Source of the DNA: Candidatus Saccharimonadota bacterium
Lineage (GTDB): Bacteria > Patescibacteriota > Saccharimonadia > Saccharimonadales > UBA4665
DNA: 34,755 bases
Direction: 5' to 3'
NCBI GenBank assembly: GCA_027345405.1
Contig: DAHWID010000005.1
Coordinates: forward strand, 1 to 34,755
The notes beneath the pieces are model-generated. The model saw only the letters and a list, made by a program, of their open reading frames with translations. It was not told where the DNA came from and did not search any database. The position numbers and the translations under genes are program-made. Shown piece after piece: positions 7,339 through 15,498 of the stretch (position 1 is its first letter; every line of letters begins with the position of its first letter).

Positions 7339-8265
7339 TTAGAGACTCAGAAGGTAATGCTTAAGTGCATCATCCGTATTAAATGCAGTGCTCTTGCTGC
7401 GATCGTCAATAATAAGCAACTTCTCGACAGCTTTAATAAGCTCTTTCTGGCTGATACCTCGAACCAGCTGCTTGGCCTTATTAACTGACCACGGGTTAAG
7501 TTTAGCAGCGTCCGCTATTTCTTCAGATTGTTTTTCGCCGCTAGATTTAACTAAAGCCAGCAAATGTAGCTGCCAGCTGATCGATCCGATGATTTGAATT
7601 GGTTGAACCCCTAAACGTCGTTGTTCATCATAAATTGTCAGGGCTTTAGCTTTTTGTTTGGCAAAAGCCGCATCGGTAAGGTTAAACATCGTGCTATCGA
7701 TACTCGGCTCAACCAACAATTCAATCAAAGGACGCGTAATTGTTGGGCTAAGAACCAGCAGTTTATCTATTTCTTGACTTACCCGCTCTTGATTTAAGCC
7801 GGATCTATCAGCCAAAAAGGTCGCGTCACTGCGGCTGATTTTACCGCTGCGTTCGTCTACCGTTTTAATAATCCAGGAAATTAGTTCGTATTCTTTAAGC
7901 ACTTTAAATTCCCTAAAATTCGTCTTGTTCTTTAACGCTTTGTACAATTTGCTGCGACGGTCAAGATGCGGATCGACGATTATAACGTCAGTTATTGAAG
8001 GCGGCACATCAAGGATCTCTATCATTTGGTCGCTAAGGTCAGGGTTTAAGCTTAAATCTCGGATAATTACTAATCGATGACCGGAAAATAAGGACGGCGA
8101 ATCCAAACGTGCAACAACTGCAGCTACTTTATCGGCTGGCAGTAAAGTAGCATCAATCCGCTCAATCGCCAACTGATCGCGTTCCGTAGTGTGCATGTTT
8201 ATCTGTTTATTCAGAGCGTGGCGAATTTCGTAAGTGTTGTCTCCAGTAAGTGTAATAATACTCAT
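7339..8265 (-). CDS. holA: DNA polymerase III delta subunit
   Basis: Clamp-loader subunit that opens the sliding clamp. The 308-residue product follows the HolA pattern: an N-terminal ATPase-like domain without Walker motifs (typical for delta), the LDSPSLFSGHRLVIIRD block, the LKEYELISWI segment, and a helical C-terminal domain with IQIIGSISWQLHLL. Length is close to the family norm (about 340). It begins 5 nt after the mutM stop, so the two are co-transcribed; the pairing of a repair enzyme and a replisome subunit is probably only operon economy. The gene is convergent with the preceding membrane-protein gene. Confidence 0.9.
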   Translation of the reverse strand: MSIITLTGDNTYEIRHALNKQINMHTTERDQLAIERIDATLLPADKVAAVVARLDSPSLFSGHRLVIIRDLSLNPDLSDQMIEILDVPPSITDVIIVDPHLDRRSKLYKALKNKTNFREFKVLKEYELISWIIKTVDERSGKISRSDATFLADRSGLNQERVSQEIDKLLVLSPTITRPLIELLVEPSIDSTMFNLTDAAFAKQKAKALTIYDEQRRLGVQPIQIIGSISWQLHLLALVKSSGEKQSEEIADAAKLNPWSVNKAKQLVRGISQKELIKAVEKLLIIDDRSKSTAFNTDDALKHYLLSL

Positions 8266-8270
8266 TTTTG

Positions 8271-9167
8271 CTACTGTTTATTATACCGGTTTATAGACTT
8301 TAGGTGTTGGCAATGAGGGCAAAAATGCGTGCCGCGCCCGCCTATTCTAGTTTTTTCTATCACGGTGGCACAACGTGGGCAGGTTTGGCCTTCACGCCTA
8401 AATACTCGTGCAAATTCCAGATAGTTTCCCCGTTCACCCTTGGCGTTTACGTAGTTGCGATCAGTTGACCCACCTTTATTAATAGCTAGCGTGAGTATTT
8501 CAATTAAAGCTTTATGCAATCTTTTGTAATCTGGATCATTGAGCGCTTCTACTAAAGTCCCCGGATGGATTTTGGCTCCCCACAGACTTTCGTCGGCATA
8601 GATGTTACCGACACCTGCGATTACGCTTTGGTCAAGCAAGGCTGCTTTTATAGTTGAACGTTGTCTGCGTACCAATCTGTTCTTCAACATTTGCCAAGTG
8701 AAATCCGGATCAAGCGGTTCGGGCCCCAACCGCTCAAAAAAAGTTATTCGACATATCTCGGCAGCCGGGTAGAGTCTCACCCAGCCAAATTTACGCTGAT
8801 CATTAAAGAATAGCCTGGTGCCATCAGTAAAGGTAATTGTCACGCGCGTAGTTTTATCCGGCAAGCGTCTTATTAAAGAATCGTTGGGGTGCCCGGCGCC
8901 AAAGTGCTGATCTGGACCGTCATAAACCAGCTGCCCAGTCATTTTTAAATGTATGATTAATGCATAGCTGTTATCGAGCGTTAGGATCAAGGCTTTGCCA
9001 CGACGATTTACCTGAGTAATTTTTGCACCGATTAAAAATTGTTTAACATCGCTGGGGCTGTTTGGAAAACTTTTAGGGTTGTCAAAAACAACTTGATCAA
9101 CCGTTCGGTTAATGATCAAGCTTGATAAGCCCCGCTTAATAGTCTCTACTTCAGGCAATTCTGGCAT
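8271..9167 (-). CDS. mutM: Formamidopyrimidine-DNA glycosylase (MutM/Fpg)
   Basis: Excises oxidised purines such as 8-oxoguanine and cuts the abasic site. The mature N-terminus starts MPELPEVETIKRGL: Pro2 is the nucleophile and Glu3 is catalytic, which fixes the start at ATG 9167. The longer in-frame reading from 9260 cannot be functional, since Pro2 must be exposed. The catalytic lysine is in RRGKALIL, the H2TH region contains AGVGNIYADESLW, and the C-terminal zinc finger is intact (CPRC near residue 263, then CPHC). 298 residues, normal length. A TATACT at 9186-9181 lies 13 nt before the ATG; the opposite gene begins only 28 bp away. Confidence 0.97.
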   Translation of the reverse strand: MPELPEVETIKRGLSSLIINRTVDQVVFDNPKSFPNSPSDVKQFLIGAKITQVNRRGKALILTLDNSYALIIHLKMTGQLVYDGPDQHFGAGHPNDSLIRRLPDKTTRVTITFTDGTRLFFNDQRKFGWVRLYPAAEICRITFFERLGPEPLDPDFTWQMLKNRLVRRQRSTIKAALLDQSVIAGVGNIYADESLWGAKIHPGTLVEALNDPDYKRLHKALIEILTLAINKGGSTDRNYVNAKGERGNYLEFARVFRREGQTCPRCATVIEKTRIGGRGTHFCPHCQHLKSINRYNKQ

Positions 9168-9195
9168 ATACTTATAGCTAAGTATAGCTTTATTC
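9168..9195. promoter_or_regulatory. 28-bp divergent spacer with overlapping -10 elements
   Basis: Only 28 bp separate the start codons of mutM (minus) and the 78-residue gene (plus). A TATACT on the minus strand (9186-9181) and a TATAGC on the plus strand (9183-9188) overlap by four bases. Transcription from the plus element would begin at about 9195, right at the ATG at 9196. Both -35 regions would fall inside or against the opposite gene. The two promoters cannot be occupied at once. Confidence 0.45.
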
Positions 9196-9432
9196 ATGGA
9201 CACTATCGCCAATATCCTTGCCCAAAAAGATTTTACGCCGCCCGAAGAGGTAAAGGCCATTAAAGCTTACGTCGCTTCAACTTATGGCTACGAAGTAAGT
9301 GTCAAGCTAGCGGGCAATGACATCATAATTACGGGTCGCAGTGCGGGACTAATTAGTACCTTGAGGTTAAATGCTCCTGCCTTGGCGAAAGCTGCCGGCA
9401 CTAAGAAGCAACTACGCTTTAAAATCGGCTAG
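9196..9432 (+). CDS. Small protein, weakly DciA/DUF721-like
   Basis: A 78-residue soluble protein. The second half (about residues 31-78), with paired strands around DIIITGRSAGLISTLRLNAP and the ending KKQLRFKIG, resembles in outline the C-terminal fold of DciA/DUF721 proteins, which assist the replicative helicase. The similarity is by eye and weak. The ATG at 9196 has no ribosome binding site and lies 7 nt after a TATAGC hexamer, suggesting a leaderless message. The stop codon overlaps the convergent gene by four bases (CTAG at 9429-9432). Genuineness is supported by the tight fit between mutM and the next gene. Confidence 0.6.
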   Translation: MDTIANILAQKDFTPPEEVKAIKAYVASTYGYEVSVKLAGNDIIITGRSAGLISTLRLNAPALAKAAGTKKQLRFKIG

Positions 9433-9998
9433 AGATTGGTGCCGCTTATTATATTGCTGTAGCCAGGAACCTGTGCCTGAAAAAGCGACAGGGTCAACTG
9501 AAGGTTTCCATTATAGGTATGTAACCCACCACAACTAGTTTGCCAATAACGCTGTTTTTGCACCCCGTTAACGTTAAATGTGAAAATATAGCGGTCACCT
9601 AAGGGACAAATCCCACTAGCCTGCGCCAGTTTAGAGTTAGTAATTCCATCATTATATCCGGCATATTCAAGCGAACGTAAAAACACATGGAACGCAGCTT
9701 CATCCATCGGAAAAATGCTAGATTTAACAACCGTATCATTATAGCCGCGAAAAATATTAATTGTAGTGATCGAATTTGTTATGTAAACCTGAACCTGGCT
9801 ATGCAATGAAGGAGCATTAGTCGGGCCATCAATCAGCATAGCTACCTGAGCGGTTGGATTATTAGCATAAGCAGCCATTGGTTTGGTGGTCACCTTTTTG
9901 TGTCCAGAAGGGATAAATACAATCAGCAGTATAACTATAATCAGAGCAATGGCAACGCCAAGTCCTAACAAAAATTGCAACTGTCGACTCCCAAACAT
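9429..9998 (-). CDS. Membrane-anchored exported protein, unknown function
   Basis: A 189-residue protein with one N-terminal hydrophobic segment (about residues 8-30, LLGLGVAIALIIVILLIVFI) followed by an about 155-residue domain expected outside the cell. The domain is rich in Thr, Asn, Tyr and Ser and has two cysteines (SGICPLG and TSCGG) that could form a disulphide. I do not recognise the fold. The start is probably ATG 9998: a TACAAT at 10010-10005 sits exactly 6 nt upstream, and it abuts the other in-frame ATG (10004), which would therefore not be transcribed. No ribosome binding site is visible. Confidence 0.7.
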   Translation of the reverse strand: MFGSRQLQFLLGLGVAIALIIVILLIVFIPSGHKKVTTKPMAAYANNPTAQVAMLIDGPTNAPSLHSQVQVYITNSITTINIFRGYNDTVVKSSIFPMDEAAFHVFLRSLEYAGYNDGITNSKLAQASGICPLGDRYIFTFNVNGVQKQRYWQTSCGGLHTYNGNLQLTLSLFQAQVPGYSNIISGTNL

Positions 9999-10040
9999 AT
10001 ACATATTGTAACATAAGGAACATATTTTGCAAGTAGTGGT

Positions 10041-10571
10041 TTAACTTTTCTGATCTAGGTAGGCAGCTAGTACACCAGAAGTTATCTGGTTTCGTTTTAA
10101 AAAATCATTGTCACCGATAGACACTGCCACATCTTGAGCAAAATTTTGTCTGAAAACGTCATGCTGTTCGTAATAGGCGTCCAGCTGATCAAGTGCAGAC
10201 TTTCTCCCGGTTTTGAGATATAAATTGCTCAGAAAGTGCTTGCTTAAATCTAAGCTGACTAAAAAGTAATCAAATCTAGCGTCAATCAGGCGTTGTTTAA
10301 GCTCAGGCCAGCGTCGATCAACGCTTCCGTCATGAATAAAACTCGATTGTTGCTTAAGTGCTTCAAGTAGGCGATCTTCATAACGTTTGTTATATTGCGC
10401 GTGGGCAGCAGGCTCATTAATGTTATCAACCAGCAGGTCTTCTTTGATTTCAAAACGGATATTATCCGTGCTAAGAATTGGTAACCTGAAGTTCAAAGAC
10501 AAATAGTAGGCAATGATCGTTTTCGAGCTTCCTGGAACTCCTGCAAATACCACGCAAAACGGACTAGTCAT
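10041..10571 (-). CDS. P-loop kinase-like ATPase (AAA_33 type)
   Basis: A 176-residue P-loop protein. The Walker A motif is AGVPGSSKT near residue 13; STDNIRFE follows about 20 residues later, where small-molecule or nucleic-acid kinases of this class carry a catalytic or substrate-binding Asp and Arg. A later HDGSVDRRW segment and the LVSLDLS strand fit the fold. The substrate cannot be told from sequence; zeta-toxin, adenylylsulfate-kinase and polynucleotide-kinase-like proteins share this layout. I place the start at ATG 10571 because TATAAT (10587-10582) lies 10 nt upstream, whereas only 4 nt separate it from the in-frame ATG at 10577. Confidence 0.7.
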   Translation of the reverse strand: MTSPFCVVFAGVPGSSKTIIAYYLSLNFRLPILSTDNIRFEIKEDLLVDNINEPAAHAQYNKRYEDRLLEALKQQSSFIHDGSVDRRWPELKQRLIDARFDYFLVSLDLSKHFLSNLYLKTGRKSALDQLDAYYEQHDVFRQNFAQDVAVSIGDNDFLKRNQITSGVLAAYLDQKS

Positions 10572-10644
10572 CCTCATAGAGATTATACCGACGATCCAGC
10601 CAAAACAAAGCGTATAATAAACAGGGTTAAAAACAGGTTTACTG

Positions 10645-11097
10645 ATGGCTTTTAAGTTACGTTATGAAACCGGCATCGCAACAACTGTTCAGTTTATTTT
10701 TTTAACACTTCTATATGTGGTTGATGGTGCCAACAAGTCAGTTTCTCAGTGTGTCAATGGCAATGGCGGTTGCCTCAGTAATATCTTTATACAGATTGTA
10801 TTGTTTGTTTTTATAACATTTTGTTTTGGTGTGCTATGGTTGGTTGGATTTGCCGCTCAAGACCGGCGTAGTAAACGCCTGGCACAACTGCTAATTGCCG
10901 GCGAAGGATTGGTGTTTCTAGTAGGGTTATATGAATTTTATAAGCATAACAGTATCATTGGCGGCGCTATAGGATTAGTGGAGTTTGTTTCCGCACTATG
11001 GATAATCTGGCTGGCGTTTCGCCTGATTCTAGCCAGAGGCGGTCGAGTCAGGAGCCATCATATAGTTCGACATCGACCAACTAAATCAGACTTATAG
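10645..11097 (+). CDS. Four-span membrane protein, unknown function
   Basis: A 150-residue protein with four hydrophobic segments at about residues 10-27, 47-70, 82-97 and 104-128, short loops, and a basic C-terminus (RGGRVRSHHIVRHRP). The first loop outside the membrane contains two cysteines (QCVNGNGGC). I do not recognise the family. TATAAT at 10613-10618 predicts a leader of about 20 nt, and AGG lies 8 nt before the ATG. The end overlaps the polA stop by six bases (TTATAG). Confidence 0.7.
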   Translation: MAFKLRYETGIATTVQFIFLTLLYVVDGANKSVSQCVNGNGGCLSNIFIQIVLFVFITFCFGVLWLVGFAAQDRRSKRLAQLLIAGEGLVFLVGLYEFYKHNSIIGGAIGLVEFVSALWIIWLAFRLILARGGRVRSHHIVRHRPTKSDL

Positions 11098-13737
11098 TTC
11101 TCCCCAGTTATCGCCAACCTTAACATCAACATCTAGCCTTACTGGCAAATCATAAACATGCTGCATAATATTTTGAATATCTTTAGCCAGCGTTTCAGCA
11201 GATTCTTTCGGGCATTCAATTAAAACTGAGTCGTGGATTTGTAGCAGCTGTCTGGATCCATTATTTAATTTTCGTAAGTGATTCTCGCATTTAATCATCG
11301 CTAGCTTCATTAGATCTGCTTCTGTGCCTTGAATCGGCATATTAATTGCTGCTCTCTCAGCTGCACTACGTACTGCAAAGTTACTCGAGTGTATATCCGG
11401 CATCGGCCGGCGACGACCGAACAAAGTTTCAACATAACCTTGTTTTTGCGCCTTGACTTTAATGTTCTCCATGTAATCAAACAACGGACGCCGCAGACTT
11501 TTATACCTCTCTATAAATTCGGCTGCTTGGTCGCGACTCATACCGGTTGCTACACTCAAGCCATGAGGGCTCATACCGTATAAAATGCCGAAGTTGATGG
11601 CTTTTGCAGCTGAGCGCATTTGCTTTGTGACATCTTCTGGATTACGTCCGTATATTTCTGCTGCAGTCATTAGGTGAATATCCGCTCCCCGGTTAAACAT
11701 GTCTATCAAGCCATCGTCACCCGACAAAACCGCCGCTAAGCGAAGTTCAAATTGTGAGTAATCAGCGCTAATCAGTTTCTTCCCCGGATCAGCAACAAAA
11801 GCAGTACGGATTTGACGTCCCAGATCGGTTCGTATCGGAATATTCTGAAGATTCGGATCAGTACTACTAAGCCGGCCGGTTTGAGCAATGGTCAAATTAA
11901 ACGTAGTGTGCAAACGGCCATTAGCATCCACTTGTTTCGGCAAAGTATCTACGTATGTGTTTTTAAGTTTAGACACTTCGCGGTAACGCTCAATCAACTC
12001 AATGATCGGATGCAAGCCAATTAGCTTATCTAGTTCACTGACCGCAGTACTATAACCATTTTTACCTTTTTTTATACCATTTGTATCGAGCTTAAGTTTA
12101 TTAAACAAGACATCAGCCAGTTGGGTCGGACTGGAAATATTAAACTCCATGTCAGCATAGCCGTATATCTGCTGCTTAACATCGGATAGCATATCGTCAA
12201 TTTGACTACCAAAGTGATTAAGATATTCGGTGTCAAGTTTGATACCTACTACTTCCATCCGTGCAAGAACTGGTATAATCGGCCATTCAATATGTGTAAG
12301 CAGCCAAGGGAACGCTTTAACCTCCAGCAGTTGCTTTTTCTGTAAATTAAATAATTCTTTAAGCGTGCTCATGATTACAGGACAATTAGCAATCAACTCA
12401 TCCTCGTCAAGATTGTCTAACGGTGCTCCCTGGTAATCCAGATCCGTACGCGCCATTTCCGTCAGCGTTTGTTCGCGCCGCAAACTATTTAACACAAAAG
12501 ACGCAATCAATGTGTCGTGGGCAACTAAAGGAAAATTATCGATACCGAGACTTAATAGCACCTCTAAAGTTGCTTTAAGATCATGGCCGATTAAAGGAGG
12601 CAGATTAGACAGGAATTGTTGGAGTTCAGTGCCAAATAATTCACTTAAGTACAATATGTAGGTGGTGTTACCGTCAGCACTAATAAATAACAGCTTTGGG
12701 TCAAGTCCATGAGCTCCGGCAGCACGCGAAGCAATATATACCGCCTCGACATGATCGAATTTAAGGCTAATAAGTTGCGATTTACTTTTAATATGGATGC
12801 ATTGTCCGGGAATAAGATGCGAGTTAGAGTACTCATGTTGCTCGTTTGCCATTTTAGCGGTCAATGTTTCCGGTAATTGCCTGAGTAAACTTCTAAACTG
12901 TAATCTGTTAAGAATGCGAGCCAGTTCTTTAGTGTCAGCCCGTCTGCCGTCAATGGCTGTCAGATCCAGCTTAAGCGGCGCGTCGGTCCAGATGGCAGAT
13001 AACTGCTTGCTTAAGTAGGCAAGATCTTTATTGGCCTTGAGTTTATCGCATACTTTCGATGGGGTAATCAGCTCAATATTGGCATAGATATTATCAAGAG
13101 TTCCATACTTTTTTAATAACTCAATGGCGGTCTTTTCGCCAATTCCGGGTACTCCCGGTATGTTGTCGGATGAATCACCCTTTAAAGCCTTAAAGTCTAG
13201 GAATTGATTTACTTTTAGGCCATATTTGGCTTCAAAGGTTTTGGGTGAGTATAACTCAATATCGCTCAGTCCTCGTTTTAACGCATAAACCTTGACCTTA
13301 GAGTTGACTAACTGCAACATATCTAAGTCCGAAGTGATCAGCATGGTTTCGATACCCTTGGCCGCAGCTTGTACTGCGAGTGTGCCCATAATGTCATCAG
13401 CCTCATAATCGTCGAGCTCATAAAGCGGCCATCCGAGTGCAGACAGTAGCTCGTGAAGAATCGTTACCTGATCGTAAAAATCAGCAGGCGCGGGTTTACG
13501 TCCGGCTTTGTATTCGGGATAGAGTTCGAGGCGTTTACGGATATTGGTTTTAGGCTTGTCCCAGGCAACCGCTACATAATCAGGTTTTAGGCGGCGGATA
13601 ACCTCAAACGCCATTGTGGCAAAGCCGAATACACCGCCAGTCGGGATACCATCATCAGTTGTCAGTTTCGGCATCGCATAATAACCGCGGTAAAACACGC
13701 TTTTGCCGTCAATAATAGCTAATGTCTTAGTCGCCAT
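11092..13737 (-). CDS. polA: DNA polymerase I, probably without proofreading
   Basis: Repair and Okazaki-fragment-processing polymerase, 881 residues. The N-terminal 5'-3' nuclease domain is intact (DGKSVFYRGYYAMP, YKAGRKP, DDYEADDIMG, GDSSDNIPGVPGIGEKTA). The middle 3'-5' exonuclease-like domain lacks the first acidic motif: where active enzymes have DTE, this has ASRAAGA; only outlines such as GHDLKATLEVL remain. The polymerase domain has motif A DYSQFELR, motif B RSAAKAINFGILYG and motif C QIHDSVL. Two oddities: motif A carries Phe where Ile is usual, and motif C has Ser after the catalytic Asp where Glu is usual. A TATACT lies 14 nt before the ATG. Last gene of the dnaG-rpoD-kinase-polA row. 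Confidence 0.97.
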   Translation of the reverse strand: MATKTLAIIDGKSVFYRGYYAMPKLTTDDGIPTGGVFGFATMAFEVIRRLKPDYVAVAWDKPKTNIRKRLELYPEYKAGRKPAPADFYDQVTILHELLSALGWPLYELDDYEADDIMGTLAVQAAAKGIETMLITSDLDMLQLVNSKVKVYALKRGLSDIELYSPKTFEAKYGLKVNQFLDFKALKGDSSDNIPGVPGIGEKTAIELLKKYGTLDNIYANIELITPSKVCDKLKANKDLAYLSKQLSAIWTDAPLKLDLTAIDGRRADTKELARILNRLQFRSLLRQLPETLTAKMANEQHEYSNSHLIPGQCIHIKSKSQLISLKFDHVEAVYIASRAAGAHGLDPKLLFISADGNTTYILYLSELFGTELQQFLSNLPPLIGHDLKATLEVLLSLGIDNFPLVAHDTLIASFVLNSLRREQTLTEMARTDLDYQGAPLDNLDEDELIANCPVIMSTLKELFNLQKKQLLEVKAFPWLLTHIEWPIIPVLARMEVVGIKLDTEYLNHFGSQIDDMLSDVKQQIYGYADMEFNISSPTQLADVLFNKLKLDTNGIKKGKNGYSTAVSELDKLIGLHPIIELIERYREVSKLKNTYVDTLPKQVDANGRLHTTFNLTIAQTGRLSSTDPNLQNIPIRTDLGRQIRTAFVADPGKKLISADYSQFELRLAAVLSGDDGLIDMFNRGADIHLMTAAEIYGRNPEDVTKQMRSAAKAINFGILYGMSPHGLSVATGMSRDQAAEFIERYKSLRRPLFDYMENIKVKAQKQGYVETLFGRRRPMPDIHSSNFAVRSAAERAAINMPIQGTEADLMKLAMIKCENHLRKLNNGSRQLLQIHDSVLIECPKESAETLAKDIQNIMQHVYDLPVRLDVDVKVGDNWGEL

Positions 13738-13768
13738 AAGTTCTTTTACAAAGTATAGTCTTTATTGG

Positions 13769-14356
13769 TTAAAAACCGAGTAGCTGATTTAGCGCAGTGG
13801 CTAGATTATCCAGGCTTTGGCTATTATTGCTGATAAACAAGTCACTTTTCTTTTTAACATCGACCATCGATAGCGTGGCCGTATCATCACCCTTATCTCG
13901 GTTCATTTCGATTCGCTCATCAGCTAAGAACTCTTCATATGACTTATTGTCGTCAACTGCACGCTCGCTACCGCGTTGAGACTGGTTGACTCTTGCATAA
14001 CGGATTTCTGGGTCAGCATCAACCCAGAGCACTAGCCCTCCAGCCTCGTGTACCCGGTCAGCCTCACCCGGATTACGCAAGCTGGATATGGCTAGCCCAA
14101 AATACTTGCTTTGGATGGGATTAAACAATTCAAGGGCTTTATCGACAAGTACTCCCATCCCATTTACTCGACGCCACTGAGCACTCAATTCGCGCATATT
14201 TTCTCTGGAAGATTCCTTACCCTGGCGTTTAAGTTCCTGCCGTAGAATATCCGATACTGAAATAAACAAGAACTTGTGCTGATCCGCCAACAGATGGCCA
14301 ATCGTATCTTTACCGGATCCGTTGGTCCCAGAAATACCAATTAGTTTTGGTGTCAT
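13769..14356 (-). CDS. Nucleoside-phosphate or dephospho-CoA kinase-like P-loop protein
   Basis: A 195-residue P-loop kinase fold: Walker A GTNGSGKDT near residue 10, SVSDILRQELK (NMP-binding side), ISSLRNPGEADRVHEAGG and LVLWVDADPEIRYARV, then a lid-like stretch with clustered Arg and Asp. This arrangement is shared by dephospho-CoA kinases and phage-type deoxynucleotide kinases. The Arg-Asn-Pro-Gly-Glu motif resembles the proteins often annotated as AAA-family ATPases beside dCMP deaminases. The substrate is undetermined. It lies 11 nt after rpoD and 31 nt before polA, so a role in precursor supply for replication is plausible but unproven. Confidence 0.72.
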   Translation of the reverse strand: MTPKLIGISGTNGSGKDTIGHLLADQHKFLFISVSDILRQELKRQGKESSRENMRELSAQWRRVNGMGVLVDKALELFNPIQSKYFGLAISSLRNPGEADRVHEAGGLVLWVDADPEIRYARVNQSQRGSERAVDDNKSYEEFLADERIEMNRDKGDDTATLSMVDVKKKSDLFISNNSQSLDNLATALNQLLGF

Positions 14357-14367
14357 AACTATAGATT

Positions 14368-15498
14368 TTATTTGATGTAGTCATGCAGTTTTTTTGCATC
14401 ACGGTGTTTACGTAATTTTGCAAGGGCCTTAGCTTCAATTTGACGAATCCGTTCCCTAGTCACGCTAAACTCTTGGCCGACTTCTTCGAGCGTATGGCTC
14501 TTTCCATCTTCCAAGCCAAACCGCAGTTTTAGAATCTTTTGCTCACGCTCTGTCAGTGCTCCCAGCATATCTTTAACCTGTTCCTTGAGTAGCTGGCCAG
14601 TGGCTGACTCCTCCGGACTAATCGTATCCTCATCTTCAATGAAATCCGCCAGTACCGAATCTTCTTCATCATCACGAATCGAGGCATCTAAGCTTGAGAT
14701 ATCCTGCTTAATCTTCATGATGTGTTCAACCTTATCGACATCAATCTCCATGGCCTGAGCAATTTCCTCGTTTGTCGGTTCGCGGTTAAGATCTTGCGTC
14801 AAGCGACGTTGGGTTCTTAGCAGTTTATTAATGGTTTCAACCATATGTACGGGGATTCGGATTGTACGCGCCTGGTCGGCAATCGCACGGGTAATTGCTT
14901 GGCGAATCCACCAGGTAGCATAGGTTGAAAACTTAAAGCCCTTGTCCGGGTCAAATTTTTCAACCGCTCTTAGCAAGCCGGTGTTACCTTCTTGAATCAG
15001 GTCTAGTAAATCAAGACCGCGACCGACGTAACGTTTGGCGATCGATACGACAAGGCGCATGTTAGCCTCCGCCATTTTGTCTTTGGCTTCTTTGTCGCCG
15101 GCAACTACTCTTTTCGCCAGTGCCAATTCTTCCTCGGCATTAAGCAGAGGAATCTTACCGATTTCTCTTAAGTACAACCGCACTGAATCATCGGCTACAT
15201 CATCATCTAAATAAACCACTCTGCTTTCGGCTTCATCCTCTATTCCTTCTTCGGTCCACTCGTCTGAAAAATTAGTTGTTTCATCTGGTTCGGTCGCAGT
15301 AATCTCGATATTTGCATCGGCTAGCGCGGTGTATAGAGCGTCAAGAATCTCAGTATTGGCGGGTTCGTCAGGTATAGCTTCAAATATCTCCCGCTGCGAG
15401 ATCTGACCTTCTTTTTTGGCTTTAGCAAATAGAGCGTCCTTGCGTACGTTCATGTCGTCTGATGCTAAAACATTATCGACTGGTTTTTTCTTAGGCAT
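14368..15498 (-). CDS. rpoD: Primary RNA polymerase sigma factor
   Basis: Housekeeping sigma-70. The 376 residues contain region 1.2 ([17 protein letters not shown], about 100-116), region 2 ([17 protein letters not shown] through [17 protein letters not shown]), region 3 ([16 protein letters not shown]) and region 4 with the helix-turn-helix [20 protein letters not shown]. The N-terminal region 1.1 is short but present, and the non-conserved insert of proteobacterial RpoD is absent. Region 2.4 and region 4.2 are standard, so canonical -10 and -35 elements are expected in this genome. It overlaps the end of dnaG by eight bases; AGAGGAG lies about 13 nt before the start. Confidence 0.98.
   Translation of the reverse strand: MPKKKPVDNVLASDDMNVRKDALFAKAKKEGQISQREIFEAIPDEPANTEILDALYTALADANIEITATEPDETTNFSDEWTEEGIEDEAESRVVYLDDDVADDSVRLYLREIGKIPLLNAEEELALAKRVVAGDKEAKDKMAEANMRLVVSIAKRYVGRGLDLLDLIQEGNTGLLRAVEKFDPDKGFKFSTYATWWIRQAITRAIADQARTIRIPVHMVETINKLLRTQRRLTQDLNREPTNEEIAQAMEIDVDKVEHIMKIKQDISSLDASIRDDEEDSVLADFIEDEDTISPEESATGQLLKEQVKDMLGALTEREQKILKLRFGLEDGKSHTLEEVGQEFSVTRERIRQIEAKALAKLRKHRDAKKLHDYIK

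Noticed and set aside
9168-9260. 31-residue N-terminal extension of MutM
   Set aside because: Fpg needs Pro2 as its N-terminus; the extension also runs through the start of the divergent gene.
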